The notes: generated by a model from the sequence alone, not told the origin. Positions 34,092 to 43,425 are shown, numbered from the stretch's first letter. The stretch is DNA of 49,320 nucleotides from UBA5862 sp002408105 (GCA_034189125.1 JAXHVB010000127.1:1-49320), one strand, 5' to 3'. Numbers and translations: made by a program.

Positions 34092-34910
34092 TTAGTGGTT
34101 GTCTTCGTGGGCCATACTCAGATAGACGATCGTCAGCATCATAAAAATGAACGCCTGGAGCACCACAATAAGGATGTGGAAAATGGCCCAGGGCACCGAC
34201 AACGCCCACTGCGCGTAAAACGGGAGAAGTGCGATCAGAATGAAGATCAACTCCCCCGCATACAGATTACCGAAGAGACGCAGGCCCAAGCTGACCGGCT
34301 TGGCCAGCAGGCTGACGCCCTCCAGCAATAAGTTGAAAGGGATCATCCATTTGCCAAATGGATGCAGTGTCAGCTCACCGACGAACCCACCGAACCCCTT
34401 GATTTTTATGCTGTAGAAAACAATCAGTAAAAAGACAGAGATCGACATCCCCAAGGTCACGTTGAGGTCTGTCGTGGGCACGACCTTGAAGTATTCGATG
34501 CCGGCCGCGTGGGCCAGGACCGGGATGAAATCGACCGGCACGAGGTCCATCACGTTCATCAATAGGATCCAGGTGAAGATCGTCAGCGAGAGCGGGGCAA
34601 TCAGTTTACTTTGGCCGTGAAATGATTCTTTCACGCTGTTGTCGACAAACTCGACCGCCATCTCGACAATGTTTTGCCACATCCCCGGAACGCCGGTGGT
34701 CACCTTCACAGCAGCCCGACGGAACCCCCACAGGAACAGGGCTCCAAGACCCACCGACCACAGCATAGAGTCGACGTGAATCGCCCAGAAACCAAAGCTG
34801 GCTGCTTCCTCACTGGTGTGGGCAAAGCCCCAGTGCCCATCAGGGAATCGACCAAAAGACAGATTTTGCAGGTGGTGTTGGATGTAACCGGTGGACGATT
34901 CCGCTGCCAT
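34092..34910 (-). CDS. atpB: ATP synthase a subunit
   Basis: Stator half-channel subunit of Fo, 272 residues, integral inner membrane. The essential Arg lies in AKPVSLGLRLFGNLYAGELIF, and further conserved segments are VDFIPVLAHAAGIEYFKVVPTTDLNVTLGM and PWAIFHILIVVLQAFIFMMLTIVYLSMAHEDNH at the C-terminus. Length agrees with E. coli AtpB (271). Confidence 0.97.
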   Translation of the reverse strand: MAAESSTGYIQHHLQNLSFGRFPDGHWGFAHTSEEAASFGFWAIHVDSMLWSVGLGALFLWGFRRAAVKVTTGVPGMWQNIVEMAVEFVDNSVKESFHGQSKLIAPLSLTIFTWILLMNVMDLVPVDFIPVLAHAAGIEYFKVVPTTDLNVTLGMSISVFLLIVFYSIKIKGFGGFVGELTLHPFGKWMIPFNLLLEGVSLLAKPVSLGLRLFGNLYAGELIFILIALLPFYAQWALSVPWAIFHILIVVLQAFIFMMLTIVYLSMAHEDNH

Positions 34911-34937
34911 GTGATCCCCAGGAGTTAAAACCGTGGC

Positions 34938-35285
34938 TCAGCCTGTACTCAAACGCAGCGCCGAAATCCAGCCTGCTGCCTGCACTGTGATAAAACCGGC
35001 GAACAGCGCCGGCGCGCTCAGTGGCTCAACCCACCCGAACGCAAGCCCGAACAGTACTGCGGTCAGGCCGATTTTCATGGCCTCGCCCACGTAAAAATCG
35101 CGAACCACGAGGCGCGCTTGGGTCGCACCGCGGCGCATAAACACGCGGCGTGCGAAAAGGGCATTCGGCACCAGGCAGATCAAACCGCCGAGCAGTGCGG
35201 AGTAGGCGCCAAGCGCACCCCAAAACCCGGCAATCAAAGCCACTACTGCAGCTGCTACCCCTTGACCGATCAACACCCGATGCAC
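34938..35285 (-). CDS. atpI: ATP synthase subunit I
   Basis: AtpI is a small membrane protein that assists Fo c-ring assembly or Mg2+ supply; it is not part of the final enzyme. The 115-residue product has four hydrophobic segments (ALIAGFWGALGAYSALLGGLICLVP; KIGLTAVLFGLAFGWV; ALFAGFITVQAAGWIS) and the family motif GGLICLVPNALFARRVF. It starts at GTG 35285; the family often has about ten more basic residues at the N-terminus, and the upstream frame codes RPNQRTRHWPRPR but without a standard start codon, so the true start may be non-canonical. First gene of the atp operon. Confidence 0.9.
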   Translation of the reverse strand: MHRVLIGQGVAAAVVALIAGFWGALGAYSALLGGLICLVPNALFARRVFMRRGATQARLVVRDFYVGEAMKIGLTAVLFGLAFGWVEPLSAPALFAGFITVQAAGWISALRLSTG

Positions 35286-35404
35286 CCGCGGACGCGGCCA
35301 ATGCCGGGTCCTTTGGTTTGGTCGTTTGTCCGTGTTGATCGCTTGACCCCTTGGGCCGACCCCAGGGCAGGCAACTGCTCCCGGGCACCTTGAAGCCGGG
35401 CGGC

Positions 35405-35433
35405 ATTATAGGGAGATCGCTTGGACGAAGCAA
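35405..35433 (-). promoter_or_regulatory. Promoter of the atp operon
   Basis: On the minus strand TTGCTT (35433-35428) and a perfect TATAAT (35410-35405) are separated by 17 nt. The site lies 30 nt after the parB stop and about 120 nt before the atpI start, in the only sizeable gap between the par and atp genes. Confidence 0.7.
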
Positions 35434-35462
35434 CTTGGATTGGCGCGATCCGTGCTGAGCGG

Positions 35463-36344
35463 TTACAGATCCACGCCAAGATGATCGATGATGCCCGCCA
35501 ATTCGTCCAGCGAGTGGTAGTGGATCACCAAGCGACCGCGGCCGCCTTTGGACTCAACCACCTGAACACGTGCGCCCAGCCGATCCGCAAGGCCACGTTG
35601 CAGGCGCTCGACATCTGGAGCGGGCGCAGCCTGAGCTGCTGCCAGTTTGGTCGGTGCCTTGCGCTCGCGCACCAGGGCTTCGGTCTGGCGGACCGAGAGT
35701 CCACCTGCAACCACTTGACCTGCGACCTCCCCCTGTCGCTCCGGCGGCAAGGCCAAGAGGGCACGCGCGTGGCCCATTTCTAGGTCGCCGTGCTCAAGCA
35801 GCGTTTTGACCTCGTCGGTCAATTCAAGCAAGCGCAGCAGGTTGGTGACCGCAGTGCGGGATTTGCCCACCGCCTCCGCAGTCTGTTGGTGGGTCAACTC
35901 GAATTCGCGGTGCAGTCGGTCCAGGGCAATGGCTTCTTCAAGCGGGTTGAGGTCCTCACGCTGGATGTTTTCGATCAACGCCATGGCGATGGCCGCCTCG
36001 TCGTCAATGTCTCTGACCAACGCCGGAATGCGGGCAAGACCGGCAAGCTGAGCAGCCCGCCAGCGGCGCTCGCCCGCGACGATCTCAAAGCCCTCCTGGC
36101 CCGGGAGCGCCCGCACCACGATGGGCTGCATCACGCCCTGATGGCGAATCGAGGCGGCCAACTCATCAAGCGCCTGGGGGTCCATGTCGCGGCGCGGCTG
36201 ATATCGCCCCCGACGCAACTGTTCGACGGGAAGGTCGCGAAGCGTTTCACTGCCCCCTGCCGCTTCGGGAGCAACCGGTGTCGACTCCAGGTCGCCGAGC
36301 AGTGCATCGAGCCCGCGTCCCAGGCCGCGTTTGCGCTTGGTCAT
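35463..36344 (-). CDS. parB: Chromosome-partitioning protein ParB
   Basis: ParB binds parS sites near the origin, spreads on DNA as a CTP-dependent clamp and loads SMC. The 293-residue product begins MTKRKRGLGRGLDALLGD, the typical N-terminus that contacts ParA. It contains the CTPase/ParB-N domain with GRYQPRRDM and FEIVAGERRWRAAQLAG, the helix-turn-helix LTHQQTAEAVGKSRTAVTNLLRLLEL, and the C-terminal dimerisation domain with VVESKGGRGRLVIHYHSLDELAGIIDHL. Its ATG overlaps the parA stop (ATGA). Confidence 0.97.
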   Translation of the reverse strand: MTKRKRGLGRGLDALLGDLESTPVAPEAAGGSETLRDLPVEQLRRGRYQPRRDMDPQALDELAASIRHQGVMQPIVVRALPGQEGFEIVAGERRWRAAQLAGLARIPALVRDIDDEAAIAMALIENIQREDLNPLEEAIALDRLHREFELTHQQTAEAVGKSRTAVTNLLRLLELTDEVKTLLEHGDLEMGHARALLALPPERQGEVAGQVVAGGLSVRQTEALVRERKAPTKLAAAQAAPAPDVERLQRGLADRLGARVQVVESKGGRGRLVIHYHSLDELAGIIDHLGVDL

Positions 36345-37144
36345 GCGCCCACCTCAGTGGCGTCCCCTGGACCACCGTCGCCGCGGCGCAGCAGCTCACC
36401 GGCCAGGGCAAGATAGGCCACGGCTCCGCGGGATGTGCGGTCATACTGCAACGCCGGTAGCCCGTGGCTCGGCGCCTCAGCAAGGCGTACATTTCGGGGG
36501 ATGGGTGTTGAGAACAGCTGGTCGGGAAAGTGGGTTTCCAGTTGCTCCGACACATCCCGCGTGAGGCTGCTGCGCGGGTCAAACATGGTTCGCAGCAGGC
36601 CATCGATCACCAGCGCGGGGTTCAACTGGGCGCGGATGCGCTCAATGGTGCTGAGCAGAGCGGTCAACCCTTCCAAGGCATAGTACTCACATTGCATCGG
36701 AATGATGACCCCCTGCGCCGCCACCAAGGCATTGACCGTCAGCATGCTCAAGGCCGGCGGGCAGTCGATCAGAATGTAGTCATACTCTGCTTGCAGCGGA
36801 GACAATGCTGCGCGCAGCCGCTGGTCCTTGTGGGGTTCCTGCACCAGGCCAACCTCTGCCGCGGTGACGTCGTCATTCGCGGGGATCAGGTCATACCCGC
36901 AGTCGGGGCGGGAAATGCGCACCCTGGCAGCTTCGAAGGTGCCCATGAGCAGGTCGTACACAGAGTGCTGCAGTTGGGACTTGTCCACCCCGCTGCCCGT
37001 GGTGGTATTTCCCTGGGGATCTAGATCCACCACCAGAACGCGACGGCGGGTCGCTGCCAGGGATGCGCCGAGGTTGATGGTGGTTGTGGTTTTTCCCACA
37101 CCGCCTTTTTGATTGGTCACCGCGATGGTCCGCGCCACACTCAA
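36341..37144 (-). CDS. parA: Chromosome-partitioning ATPase ParA (Soj)
   Basis: Deviant Walker ATPase that positions origin regions with ParB. The 267-residue product starts MSVARTIAVTNQKGGVGKTTTTINLGASLA, containing the deviant Walker A KGGVGKTT; later motifs are VDLDPQGNTTTGSG and DYILIDCPPALSMLTVNALVA. It overlaps rsmG by ATGA at its start and parB by ATGA at its end. Confidence 0.97.
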   Translation of the reverse strand: MSVARTIAVTNQKGGVGKTTTTINLGASLAATRRRVLVVDLDPQGNTTTGSGVDKSQLQHSVYDLLMGTFEAARVRISRPDCGYDLIPANDDVTAAEVGLVQEPHKDQRLRAALSPLQAEYDYILIDCPPALSMLTVNALVAAQGVIIPMQCEYYALEGLTALLSTIERIRAQLNPALVIDGLLRTMFDPRSSLTRDVSEQLETHFPDQLFSTPIPRNVRLAEAPSHGLPALQYDRTSRGAVAYLALAGELLRRGDGGPGDATEVGA

Positions 37145-37764
37145 CGCTCCAATATCACCAGATGCCGTTCGGCGGTATCCGCGAACACCGGAAGTGCCAC
37201 AACATCGATCAACCGCACCTGCGCGGACAAAACAGCCAACTCATCCGCAGGGTACCTGCCCTTCAGAAAGAGGTAGCGCGTCCCTGCACCTGAAAGGTGC
37301 CAACTCTCGCGAACCAGTGCCTCCATGGGGCCCACCGCCCGAGCAACGATGGTGTCGTACGGAACTGCGGTAGAAAATGCACTGAACCGCTGCTGCACCA
37401 CCCGAACATGCTCAAGGCCCAATTCTAATACAGCCTGAAACAAGAAACGGGTTTTCTTCCCATTGCTGTCGATCAGGGTCCACTGGCAACCCGGCCCGCC
37501 GGCGATGGCCAACGGAATGCCAGGCAGGCCCGCGCCGCTGCCCAGGTCAAGGCAGCGCTGGCCATGGCAGGCATCCAGCACGGTGAGCGAATCCAGCAGG
37601 TGGCGCTCGATCAAGCGACTTGCTTCACCGCGTCCCACCAGGTTGTAGGCCCGGTTCCAGCGTTCGAGCAGCGCAGCGTACCGCTGCAGCTGGGTGCGGG
37701 CTTCAGTATCCAGGGCGAGGTGCATCCGATCGAGGCCGGCCTGCAGGTCCATTGGCGGTGACAT
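37141..37764 (-). CDS. rsmG: 16S rRNA (guanine(527)-N(7))-methyltransferase RsmG
   Basis: RsmG (GidB) methylates N7 of G527 of 16S rRNA. With the start at ATG 37764 the product has 207 residues, the same as E. coli RsmG; a TTG at 37779 overlapping the mnmG stop (TTGA) is also possible. Motifs: YAALLERWNRAYNLVG, the SAM-binding segment CLDLGSGAGLPGIPLAI, and the catalytic-side VARAVGPMEALVRES with YLFLKGRYP. Confidence 0.95.
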   Translation of the reverse strand: MSPPMDLQAGLDRMHLALDTEARTQLQRYAALLERWNRAYNLVGRGEASRLIERHLLDSLTVLDACHGQRCLDLGSGAGLPGIPLAIAGGPGCQWTLIDSNGKKTRFLFQAVLELGLEHVRVVQQRFSAFSTAVPYDTIVARAVGPMEALVRESWHLSGAGTRYLFLKGRYPADELAVLSAQVRLIDVVALPVFADTAERHLVILER

Positions 37765-37775
37765 CGCTTGAGCAC

Positions 37776-39674
37776 TCAAGCCTGCTGCCGAACCCGGGCC
37801 TCACGCTCACCTTTGGATTTTTTCAGGTGCACCAACAGCAGCGACACAGCCGCTGGAGTCACGCCGGGAACCCGTGCGGCACGTCCCAGGGTATCGGGGC
37901 GTGCGGACTCCAGCTTCTGTCGCACTTCATGGGAGAGGCCACGAATGTTTGCGTAATCCATTGATGGCGGAATCGGCATCTGCTCTTGTTCTTTAACGCG
38001 CTGTATTTCCAGGGTTTGGCGGTCGATGTAGCCGGCGTATTTGGCTTCAATTTCAAGCTGTTCGGTGGTCCGGTCGGGTGGACCATCGAGTTCGGCCACC
38101 GCTGCCAAACCCAGGCCATCGACATCCGGCCGCTTGAGCAGTTCCAGCAGACTCGACTCGCGGTTGAGTGGGGCACCGAAGCGGGCCTCAAAGCGCTTCG
38201 CAGCGCTGGTCCCGGGGCGCAGCCGGTGCGCCGACCAGCGCTGGCGCGCTCTGACCAGTGCATCTCGGTGGTCTTCAAACGCGCGCCAACGCTGGTCATC
38301 CACCAGACCCAGGGCTCGCCCGATCTCGGTCAAGCGCAGGTCCGCGTTGTCCTCTCGCAACAGCAAGCGGTACTCGGCGCGGCTGGTGAACATTCGGTAG
38401 GGCTCACTCGCACCGTGCGTCAGCAGATCGTCCACCAACACACCCAGGTAGGCCGTTTCCCTCCCCGGCGACCAGGCTGGGAGATCACGCACCTGGCGCA
38501 GCGCGTTGACGCCCGCGAGCAGGCCTTGGGCTGCCGCTTCCTCGTACCCGGTGGTGCCATTGATCTGGCCCGCGAAAAAAAGGCCGCGGATGTCTTTGGT
38601 TTCCAGGGACGGCTTGAGGTCTCTGGGATCGAAGTAGTCGTACTCAATGGCATATCCGGGGCGGGTGATCTCAGCTTGTTCCAGACCGCGGATCGATCGC
38701 ACGAGCGCCAGCTGCACGTCAAATGGCAAGCTCGTGGAAATCCCATTCGGGTAGAGTTCATGGGTGTTCAAACCTTCCGGTTCCAGAAAGACCTGGTGGG
38801 AGGCTTTGTCGGCGAAACGGTTGATCTTGTCCTCAATGGATGGGCAGTACCTTGGACCTCGACCTTCAATTGCACCGCTGTACATCGGGGAACGGTCCAG
38901 GCCCGCACGAATGATGTCGTGGGTTTCAGGGTTGGTGTGTGCGATGTGGCAGTGCACCTGGCGCGGGTGGCTGGTGGTGCTGCCCAGAAAGGACAGCGTT
39001 GGCCGCGGGTCATCGCCAGGCTGGGGCTCAAGCACCTTGAAGTCCACTGTGCGCCCGTCAATCCGTGGCGGGGTACCGGTTTTTAGTCGACCAACCCTGA
39101 ACGGATACGTCCGCAGCCGTTCTGCCAGTCGGTTCGCCGGTCGATCACCGGCGCGACCACCGGCGCTGCGCTCTAGGCCAATGTGAATGACACCACCCAA
39201 AAACGTCCCTGTGGTGAGCACCACCGCAGGGGCGTAAAACCGCAGGCCCATTTCGGTCACCACGCCGCGCACCGCGTCTTGCTCGATCAACAAGTCTGCG
39301 ACCGTCTGCTGAAAAGTCGTGACACCCGCAGACGATTCCACGACGCGGCGAATGGCATTGCGGTACAGGACACGGTCTGCTTGCGCTCGGGTGGCGCGAA
39401 CCGCTGGCCCCTTGCGGGCATTCAGGCGGCGAAAATGGATGCCGGCCTGGTCGCCAGCGAGGGCCATCGCACCACCGAGGGCGTCAACCTCACGCACCAG
39501 GTGGCTCTTGCCGATTCCGCCGATGGCTGGATTGCACGACATTTGCCCGAGGGTGTCGATGTTCTGGGTGAGCAGGAGGGTGCGCCCACCGGCACGCGCC
39601 GACGCCAGTGCAGCTTCAGTGCCAGCGTGGCCGCCACCGACCACGATGACGTCATAACGAGTTGGATGGTCCAT
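37776..39674 (-). CDS. mnmG: tRNA uridine-5-carboxymethylaminomethyl modification enzyme MnmG (GidA)
   Basis: MnmG with MnmE makes the cmnm5/mnm5 modification of U34 in several tRNAs, using FAD and NADH. The 632-residue protein has the FAD-binding N-terminus YDVIVVGGGHAGTEAALASARAGG, the motif SCNPAIGGIGKSHLVREVDALGG, the CG-type second site GTFLGGVIHIG, the FAD-contacting FFAGQINGTTGYEEAAAQGLLAG and the tRNA/MnmE-binding C-terminus (PPSMDYANIRGLSHEVRQKLESARPDTLGRAARVPGVTPAAVSLLLVHLKK). First gene of mnmG-rsmG-parA-parB. Confidence 0.98.
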   Translation of the reverse strand: MDHPTRYDVIVVGGGHAGTEAALASARAGGRTLLLTQNIDTLGQMSCNPAIGGIGKSHLVREVDALGGAMALAGDQAGIHFRRLNARKGPAVRATRAQADRVLYRNAIRRVVESSAGVTTFQQTVADLLIEQDAVRGVVTEMGLRFYAPAVVLTTGTFLGGVIHIGLERSAGGRAGDRPANRLAERLRTYPFRVGRLKTGTPPRIDGRTVDFKVLEPQPGDDPRPTLSFLGSTTSHPRQVHCHIAHTNPETHDIIRAGLDRSPMYSGAIEGRGPRYCPSIEDKINRFADKASHQVFLEPEGLNTHELYPNGISTSLPFDVQLALVRSIRGLEQAEITRPGYAIEYDYFDPRDLKPSLETKDIRGLFFAGQINGTTGYEEAAAQGLLAGVNALRQVRDLPAWSPGRETAYLGVLVDDLLTHGASEPYRMFTSRAEYRLLLREDNADLRLTEIGRALGLVDDQRWRAFEDHRDALVRARQRWSAHRLRPGTSAAKRFEARFGAPLNRESSLLELLKRPDVDGLGLAAVAELDGPPDRTTEQLEIEAKYAGYIDRQTLEIQRVKEQEQMPIPPSMDYANIRGLSHEVRQKLESARPDTLGRAARVPGVTPAAVSLLLVHLKKSKGEREARVRQQA

Positions 39675-40057
39675 AAGAGGAGCGCACCTGGGGCAGGGGG
39701 GGCCAGTATAGGGATCTTCAGTGAAATTCCAAGGGTGGGTTCGACCGGGTCTGTGAAACCGAAGGCATTAACAAACAGATAAATAAAAAAGAACTTATGG
39801 TTGTTTTTATTGGCCTTAGAGCATTCTGTTTATAAGTATGTAACACGTTGATTTTAATGTTCTTATTTTGCCTTACAACCTGTGGTTGATCGGCGTATTG
39901 TCAGGGGGTGGAGCATGGATGATCCGTGGACGGAATCTGGCTTGCTTCGTCCTGTTCAAGTTGCCCCCAGGGCAACCCGGCGTTGGCTGACAGCTTTTCC
40001 ACAACCGGATTGATGACAGGAGTGACGCCAGACGCGCGCTGGTGACGCAATCGCAGT
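39675..40057. other. 383-nt gap between mnmG and mnmE with an AT-rich island
   Basis: Positions 39771-39880 are about 72% A+T (31 of 110 bases are G or C) in an otherwise GC-rich window. The island is followed by TGTGGTTGA at 39881-39889 (7 of 9 to a reverse DnaA box), a small perfect hairpin TTGCCC-CCA-GGGCAA at 39961-39975, and TTTTCCACA at 39995-40003 (8 of 9 to the DnaA box TTATCCACA). No open frame with coding character is seen. The mnmG promoter occupies the left end. Confidence 0.6.
39705..39732 (-). promoter_or_regulatory. Promoter of mnmG-rsmG-parA-parB
   Basis: On the minus strand TTGGAA (39732-39727) and TATACT (39710-39705) stand 16 nt apart, giving a start about 25 nt before the mnmG ATG. 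Sequence similarity only. Confidence 0.6.
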
Positions 40058-41455
40058 CTATTTGCCGATGCAGAAACTTGAAAAAATGTGGCTAAGCAAG
40101 TCTTCGTTGGAAAACTGGCCGGTGATCTGATCGAGGCTGAGTTGCACTTGGCGCAGGTCCTCGGCCAGCAGTTCGGCGGCGCGGTGTGCTTCGAATTGTG
40201 CGATTGCGTCTTCAAGCAGCGCCAGAGCGCTGTCCAACGCGTCCAGGTGGCGGCGCCGTGCGATGAAGGGGGCTTCAGCAACATCGCGCACGCCGGCGAG
40301 ACCCAGAAGGTGTTTGCGCAGGCCCTGCACGCTTTCGGGCTGGTGGATCGATAGATTCACCAGCGGCATCCCGAGCAACCTGTTTGGCGCTGTTGCGCTG
40401 CTCTCTCCTGTGAGGTCGACTTTGGTGCGCACCAGGGTGACTTGGCTGCGCGGGATAGTCGGCAACCACTGGTTCAGCGCCTGCTCCCACGGACCAGCGC
40501 ACGTCACTTCACTCAGTGGGGTGGTTCCGGCTTCCAGCAGCAAAAGGACCACCTCGGCTTCTTCGCTGGCAGATCTTGAGCGGCGAATGCCTTCGGCCTC
40601 AATGGGATCATGGGTGGACCTGAGGCCAGCGGTATCGACCAGGTGAACAGGCACTTCGTCGATCAGGATGTCGGCCTGAATGAGATCGCGTGTGGTGCCG
40701 GGCAGGCCGCTGACGATGGCACGCTCGGTTCCAGTCAAGGCGTTTAACAGGCTGGACTTTCCGGCATTGGGTGGCCCAACGATGGCGATGCGCAATCCGT
40801 CTCGAAGGCGCTGTCCTGTTGCCGCTGCGGATCGGGTATCGCGCAGCTGGCCCGTGACCGAGACAAGGGCAGTTTGGACGGCGGCTGGGTCGAACCCGAG
40901 AACGTCTTCTTCGTCCGAGAAGTCGATGGCAGCCTCGACCTCGACGCGCACTGCGATCAGGGCGTCGACGGCCTTTCGGACCCGCTGTGCAAACGCACCT
41001 TGCAGGGATTGCATGGCGCTGCGTGCGGCGGCAGCGGACCCAGCGTCGATGAGGTCTGCAATGGCTTCGGCCTGGGTGAGGTCAAGCCGGTCGTTGAGGA
41101 AGGCCCGCAGTGAAAACTCACCAGGCCTGGCGATGCGCGCACCGAGCGCGCAGATCCGCTCAAGAACCAGGGCCAAAACAATGGGGCTGCCATGGCCTTG
41201 GAGTTCCAGTACGTCCTCACCGGTGAAGGATGCTGGGCCCGGAAAGTAGAGCGCCAAGCCCTGGTCGAGGGCTGCACCTGCAGCGTCCCTGAAGGTGCGC
41301 ACCTGGGCCACCCGGGGGGGCGGAAGAGTCCCCAGCAATGCGGCACCAATGGCCTGGCACGCGGGGCCTGAGACGCGCACGACGCCGATTCCGGCGCGAC
41401 CATGCGCAGTTGCGATCGCGGCGATGGTGTCCTTGCGCGGGGCGCCCGTCTCCAT
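40058..41455 (-). CDS. mnmE: tRNA modification GTPase MnmE (TrmE)
   Basis: K+-activated GTPase that works with MnmG on U34 of tRNA. The 465-residue product has the tetrahydrofolate-binding N-domain (DTIAAIATAHGRAGIGVVRVSG), the inserted G domain with G1 GPPNAGKSSLLNALTG, G2 GTTRD, G3 DTAGL and G4-like RTKVDL, and the C-terminal catalytic Cys in FCIGK. ATG 41455 is used; GTG 41458 and TTG 41461 immediately before it are equally possible and would add one or two residues. It follows yidC by 6 nt. Confidence 0.97.
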   Translation of the reverse strand: METGAPRKDTIAAIATAHGRAGIGVVRVSGPACQAIGAALLGTLPPPRVAQVRTFRDAAGAALDQGLALYFPGPASFTGEDVLELQGHGSPIVLALVLERICALGARIARPGEFSLRAFLNDRLDLTQAEAIADLIDAGSAAAARSAMQSLQGAFAQRVRKAVDALIAVRVEVEAAIDFSDEEDVLGFDPAAVQTALVSVTGQLRDTRSAAATGQRLRDGLRIAIVGPPNAGKSSLLNALTGTERAIVSGLPGTTRDLIQADILIDEVPVHLVDTAGLRSTHDPIEAEGIRRSRSASEEAEVVLLLLEAGTTPLSEVTCAGPWEQALNQWLPTIPRSQVTLVRTKVDLTGESSATAPNRLLGMPLVNLSIHQPESVQGLRKHLLGLAGVRDVAEAPFIARRRHLDALDSALALLEDAIAQFEAHRAAELLAEDLRQVQLSLDQITGQFSNEDLLSHIFSSFCIGK

Positions 41456-41461
41456 CACCAA

Positions 41462-43147
41462 TCAGGCGGCGGCACGCTCGATCTGGCGGGTGATGTACCA
41501 CTGTTGGGCGATCGACAGCAGGTTGTTGACCACCCAGTAGAGGACCAGGCCGGCGGGAAACCAGAGGAAGAAAACCGTCATGGCAATGGGCATGAGCTTC
41601 ATGATGCGTGCCTGGGTCGGGTCTGGGGGCGCTGGGTTGAGGTGCTGTTGTACGTACATCGAAACCCCCATCAGAATCGGGAGGATGAAATACGGGTCCA
41701 GAGCCGATAGGTCGCGGATCCACAGGAAGGATGCATGACGAAGCTCGACGCTCTCCATGAGCGTCCAATAGAGGGCGATGAACACGGGCATCTGCACCAG
41801 GATTGGCAAACAGCCCCCGAGCGGATTGACCTTTTCCTTGCGGTACAACTCCATGGTCGCCTGCGAGAGTTTTTGCCGGTCGGAGCCGTGCCGATCCCGC
41901 AGTTCCATCATTTTGGGCTGGAGTTGGCGCATTTTCGCCATGGACCGGTAAGACGTGGCGGACAGTTGAAAGAACGCAGCTTTGACGAGCAGGGTCAGCA
42001 GCACGATGGCGACACCCCAGTTGCCCACAATGCCATGGATGAAATCAAGCAACCAGAACAGCGGCTGGGCGATGAACCACAACCAACCGTAGTCAATGGT
42101 CAGCTCCAGTCCCGGAGAGATGGGCGCCAGCCGGTCCTGAACCTTTGGTCCGATGTAGAGTTGCGCGGATGCGGTGGCGGTGGCTTGCGGCGCGACTTCA
42201 AGCCTTGGGCCGGTAAAACCCACGATGGTGTAGCGGTCGTCGGATGTGGGGCGCATTTGGTACAGATACGTGTGTGCCGGGTTGGGGATCCAGGCAGCGA
42301 CAAAGTAGTGCTGCACCATGGCGATCCAGCCACCTTCGATGCGTTGGTTCAGCGGCGTCTTGCGGACGTCCTTGAAGTCGACCTTCTTGTACTTTTCATC
42401 CGGTGTGTAGAGTGCCGGACCAAGGTAGGTGCTGACTCCAAAACCGGCGTTCTGCGCGGCCGGGTCTGGACTCATGTCGCGCTTGAGTTGCGCAAAGAGG
42501 TTTGCCTCCCAGGGCGTGTTCCCCTGGTTGTGGATGCTGTATTCCACGCTGACGAGGTGGCTGTCGCGTCGAAACCGAAACCGCTTCTCGATGTACACCC
42601 CTTCGGGGCTGGTGTAGGCGAGAGGAACCACCAGTTCCTCCTGTCCCGGAGCGAGCTCGTAGTCGGTCGCTGAGGCGCTGTACAGCGGTCGTCCGCTCGC
42701 ATTCGCGTCCGGTCCCTGCGGCCCGACCAGGCCGCTTTGTGCGATGTGGAAGGTGCGCCCGTCGCGCTCCAGGACCACAAAGGGGGCGTCTGGGCGGTCG
42801 AGGGTTTCCGGGTATTGTGGCAGGGCGGCATACACGAGATCGCCGCCGACCGGGTCGATTGCCACATGCAGTACATCGGTCGTCACCCGAATGGCGCGAG
42901 TGGACGACACGGCTGCCGTTGGCTGGTCGGTCGCAGCCGTCGGTGGAGCGTCGGGCGTGGTGGTCAGAAGGTCGGCACTGGTTGCAGCATTGGCCGGTTG
43001 GGGCAGGTCCGAGTTCTGGGGTGCTGTGGTTTCTGCGGGGGCTGGTGCGTCGGCCACACCCGGTGTGTAGTCGCGGTTCCAGGCAAGGATGAGTAGGTAG
43101 GCGACCACGGCCAGGGCGCCAAACAGGAGATAGCGAACGGCATTCAT
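41462..43147 (-). CDS. yidC: Membrane protein insertase YidC
   Basis: YidC inserts and folds inner-membrane proteins, including Fo c and a subunits, alone or with SecYEG. The 561-residue protein has a first transmembrane segment (MNAVRYLLFGALAVVAYLLILAW), a long periplasmic beta-sandwich domain (about residues 80-340) and the conserved five-helix core with IVGNWGVAIVLLTLLVKAAFF, QLSATSYRSMAKMRQLQPKM and MPVFIALYWTLMESVELRHASF. The hydrophilic-groove Arg lies in SYRSMAKM. Its ATG overlaps yidD by ATGA. Confidence 0.97.
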   Translation of the reverse strand: MNAVRYLLFGALAVVAYLLILAWNRDYTPGVADAPAPAETTAPQNSDLPQPANAATSADLLTTTPDAPPTAATDQPTAAVSSTRAIRVTTDVLHVAIDPVGGDLVYAALPQYPETLDRPDAPFVVLERDGRTFHIAQSGLVGPQGPDANASGRPLYSASATDYELAPGQEELVVPLAYTSPEGVYIEKRFRFRRDSHLVSVEYSIHNQGNTPWEANLFAQLKRDMSPDPAAQNAGFGVSTYLGPALYTPDEKYKKVDFKDVRKTPLNQRIEGGWIAMVQHYFVAAWIPNPAHTYLYQMRPTSDDRYTIVGFTGPRLEVAPQATATASAQLYIGPKVQDRLAPISPGLELTIDYGWLWFIAQPLFWLLDFIHGIVGNWGVAIVLLTLLVKAAFFQLSATSYRSMAKMRQLQPKMMELRDRHGSDRQKLSQATMELYRKEKVNPLGGCLPILVQMPVFIALYWTLMESVELRHASFLWIRDLSALDPYFILPILMGVSMYVQQHLNPAPPDPTQARIMKLMPIAMTVFFLWFPAGLVLYWVVNNLLSIAQQWYITRQIERAAA

Positions 43148-43425
43148 GGAGAGACTTCAGTGTTGGCTGATGGATTGGGGACCGGGTCGTAACCACCGGG
43201 TCGCCAGGGGTGGCAGCGCGCCAAGCGGCGCAGTGCGAGAGCCGATCCCGAAACGACACCGTGTCGGCGCAGCGCTTCTTCCGCGTAGCAGGAACAGGTG
43301 GGTTGGTACCTGCAGCTGGGCGGGAGCAGGGGGCTGACCAGGTAGCGGTAGGCGCCGAGCACGCCGAGCAGGGCACGAAGGGTCAGTCGCTCAAGGACCG
43401 GTGTTCTGCGATCAGCCGTTGCCAT
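43144..43425 (-). CDS. yidD: Membrane protein insertion efficiency factor YidD
   Basis: A 93-residue member of the haemolytic-protein/YidD family that aids YidC-dependent insertion. Conserved: YRYLVSPLLPPSCRYQPTCSCYAEEALRRHG, containing the Cys pair, and CHPWRPGGYDPVP. The start codon at 43425 lies inside rnpA and the two genes overlap by 43 nt, which is common for this pair. The C-terminal tail NPSANTEVSP is short. Confidence 0.93.
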   Translation of the reverse strand: MATADRRTPVLERLTLRALLGVLGAYRYLVSPLLPPSCRYQPTCSCYAEEALRRHGVVSGSALALRRLARCHPWRPGGYDPVPNPSANTEVSP

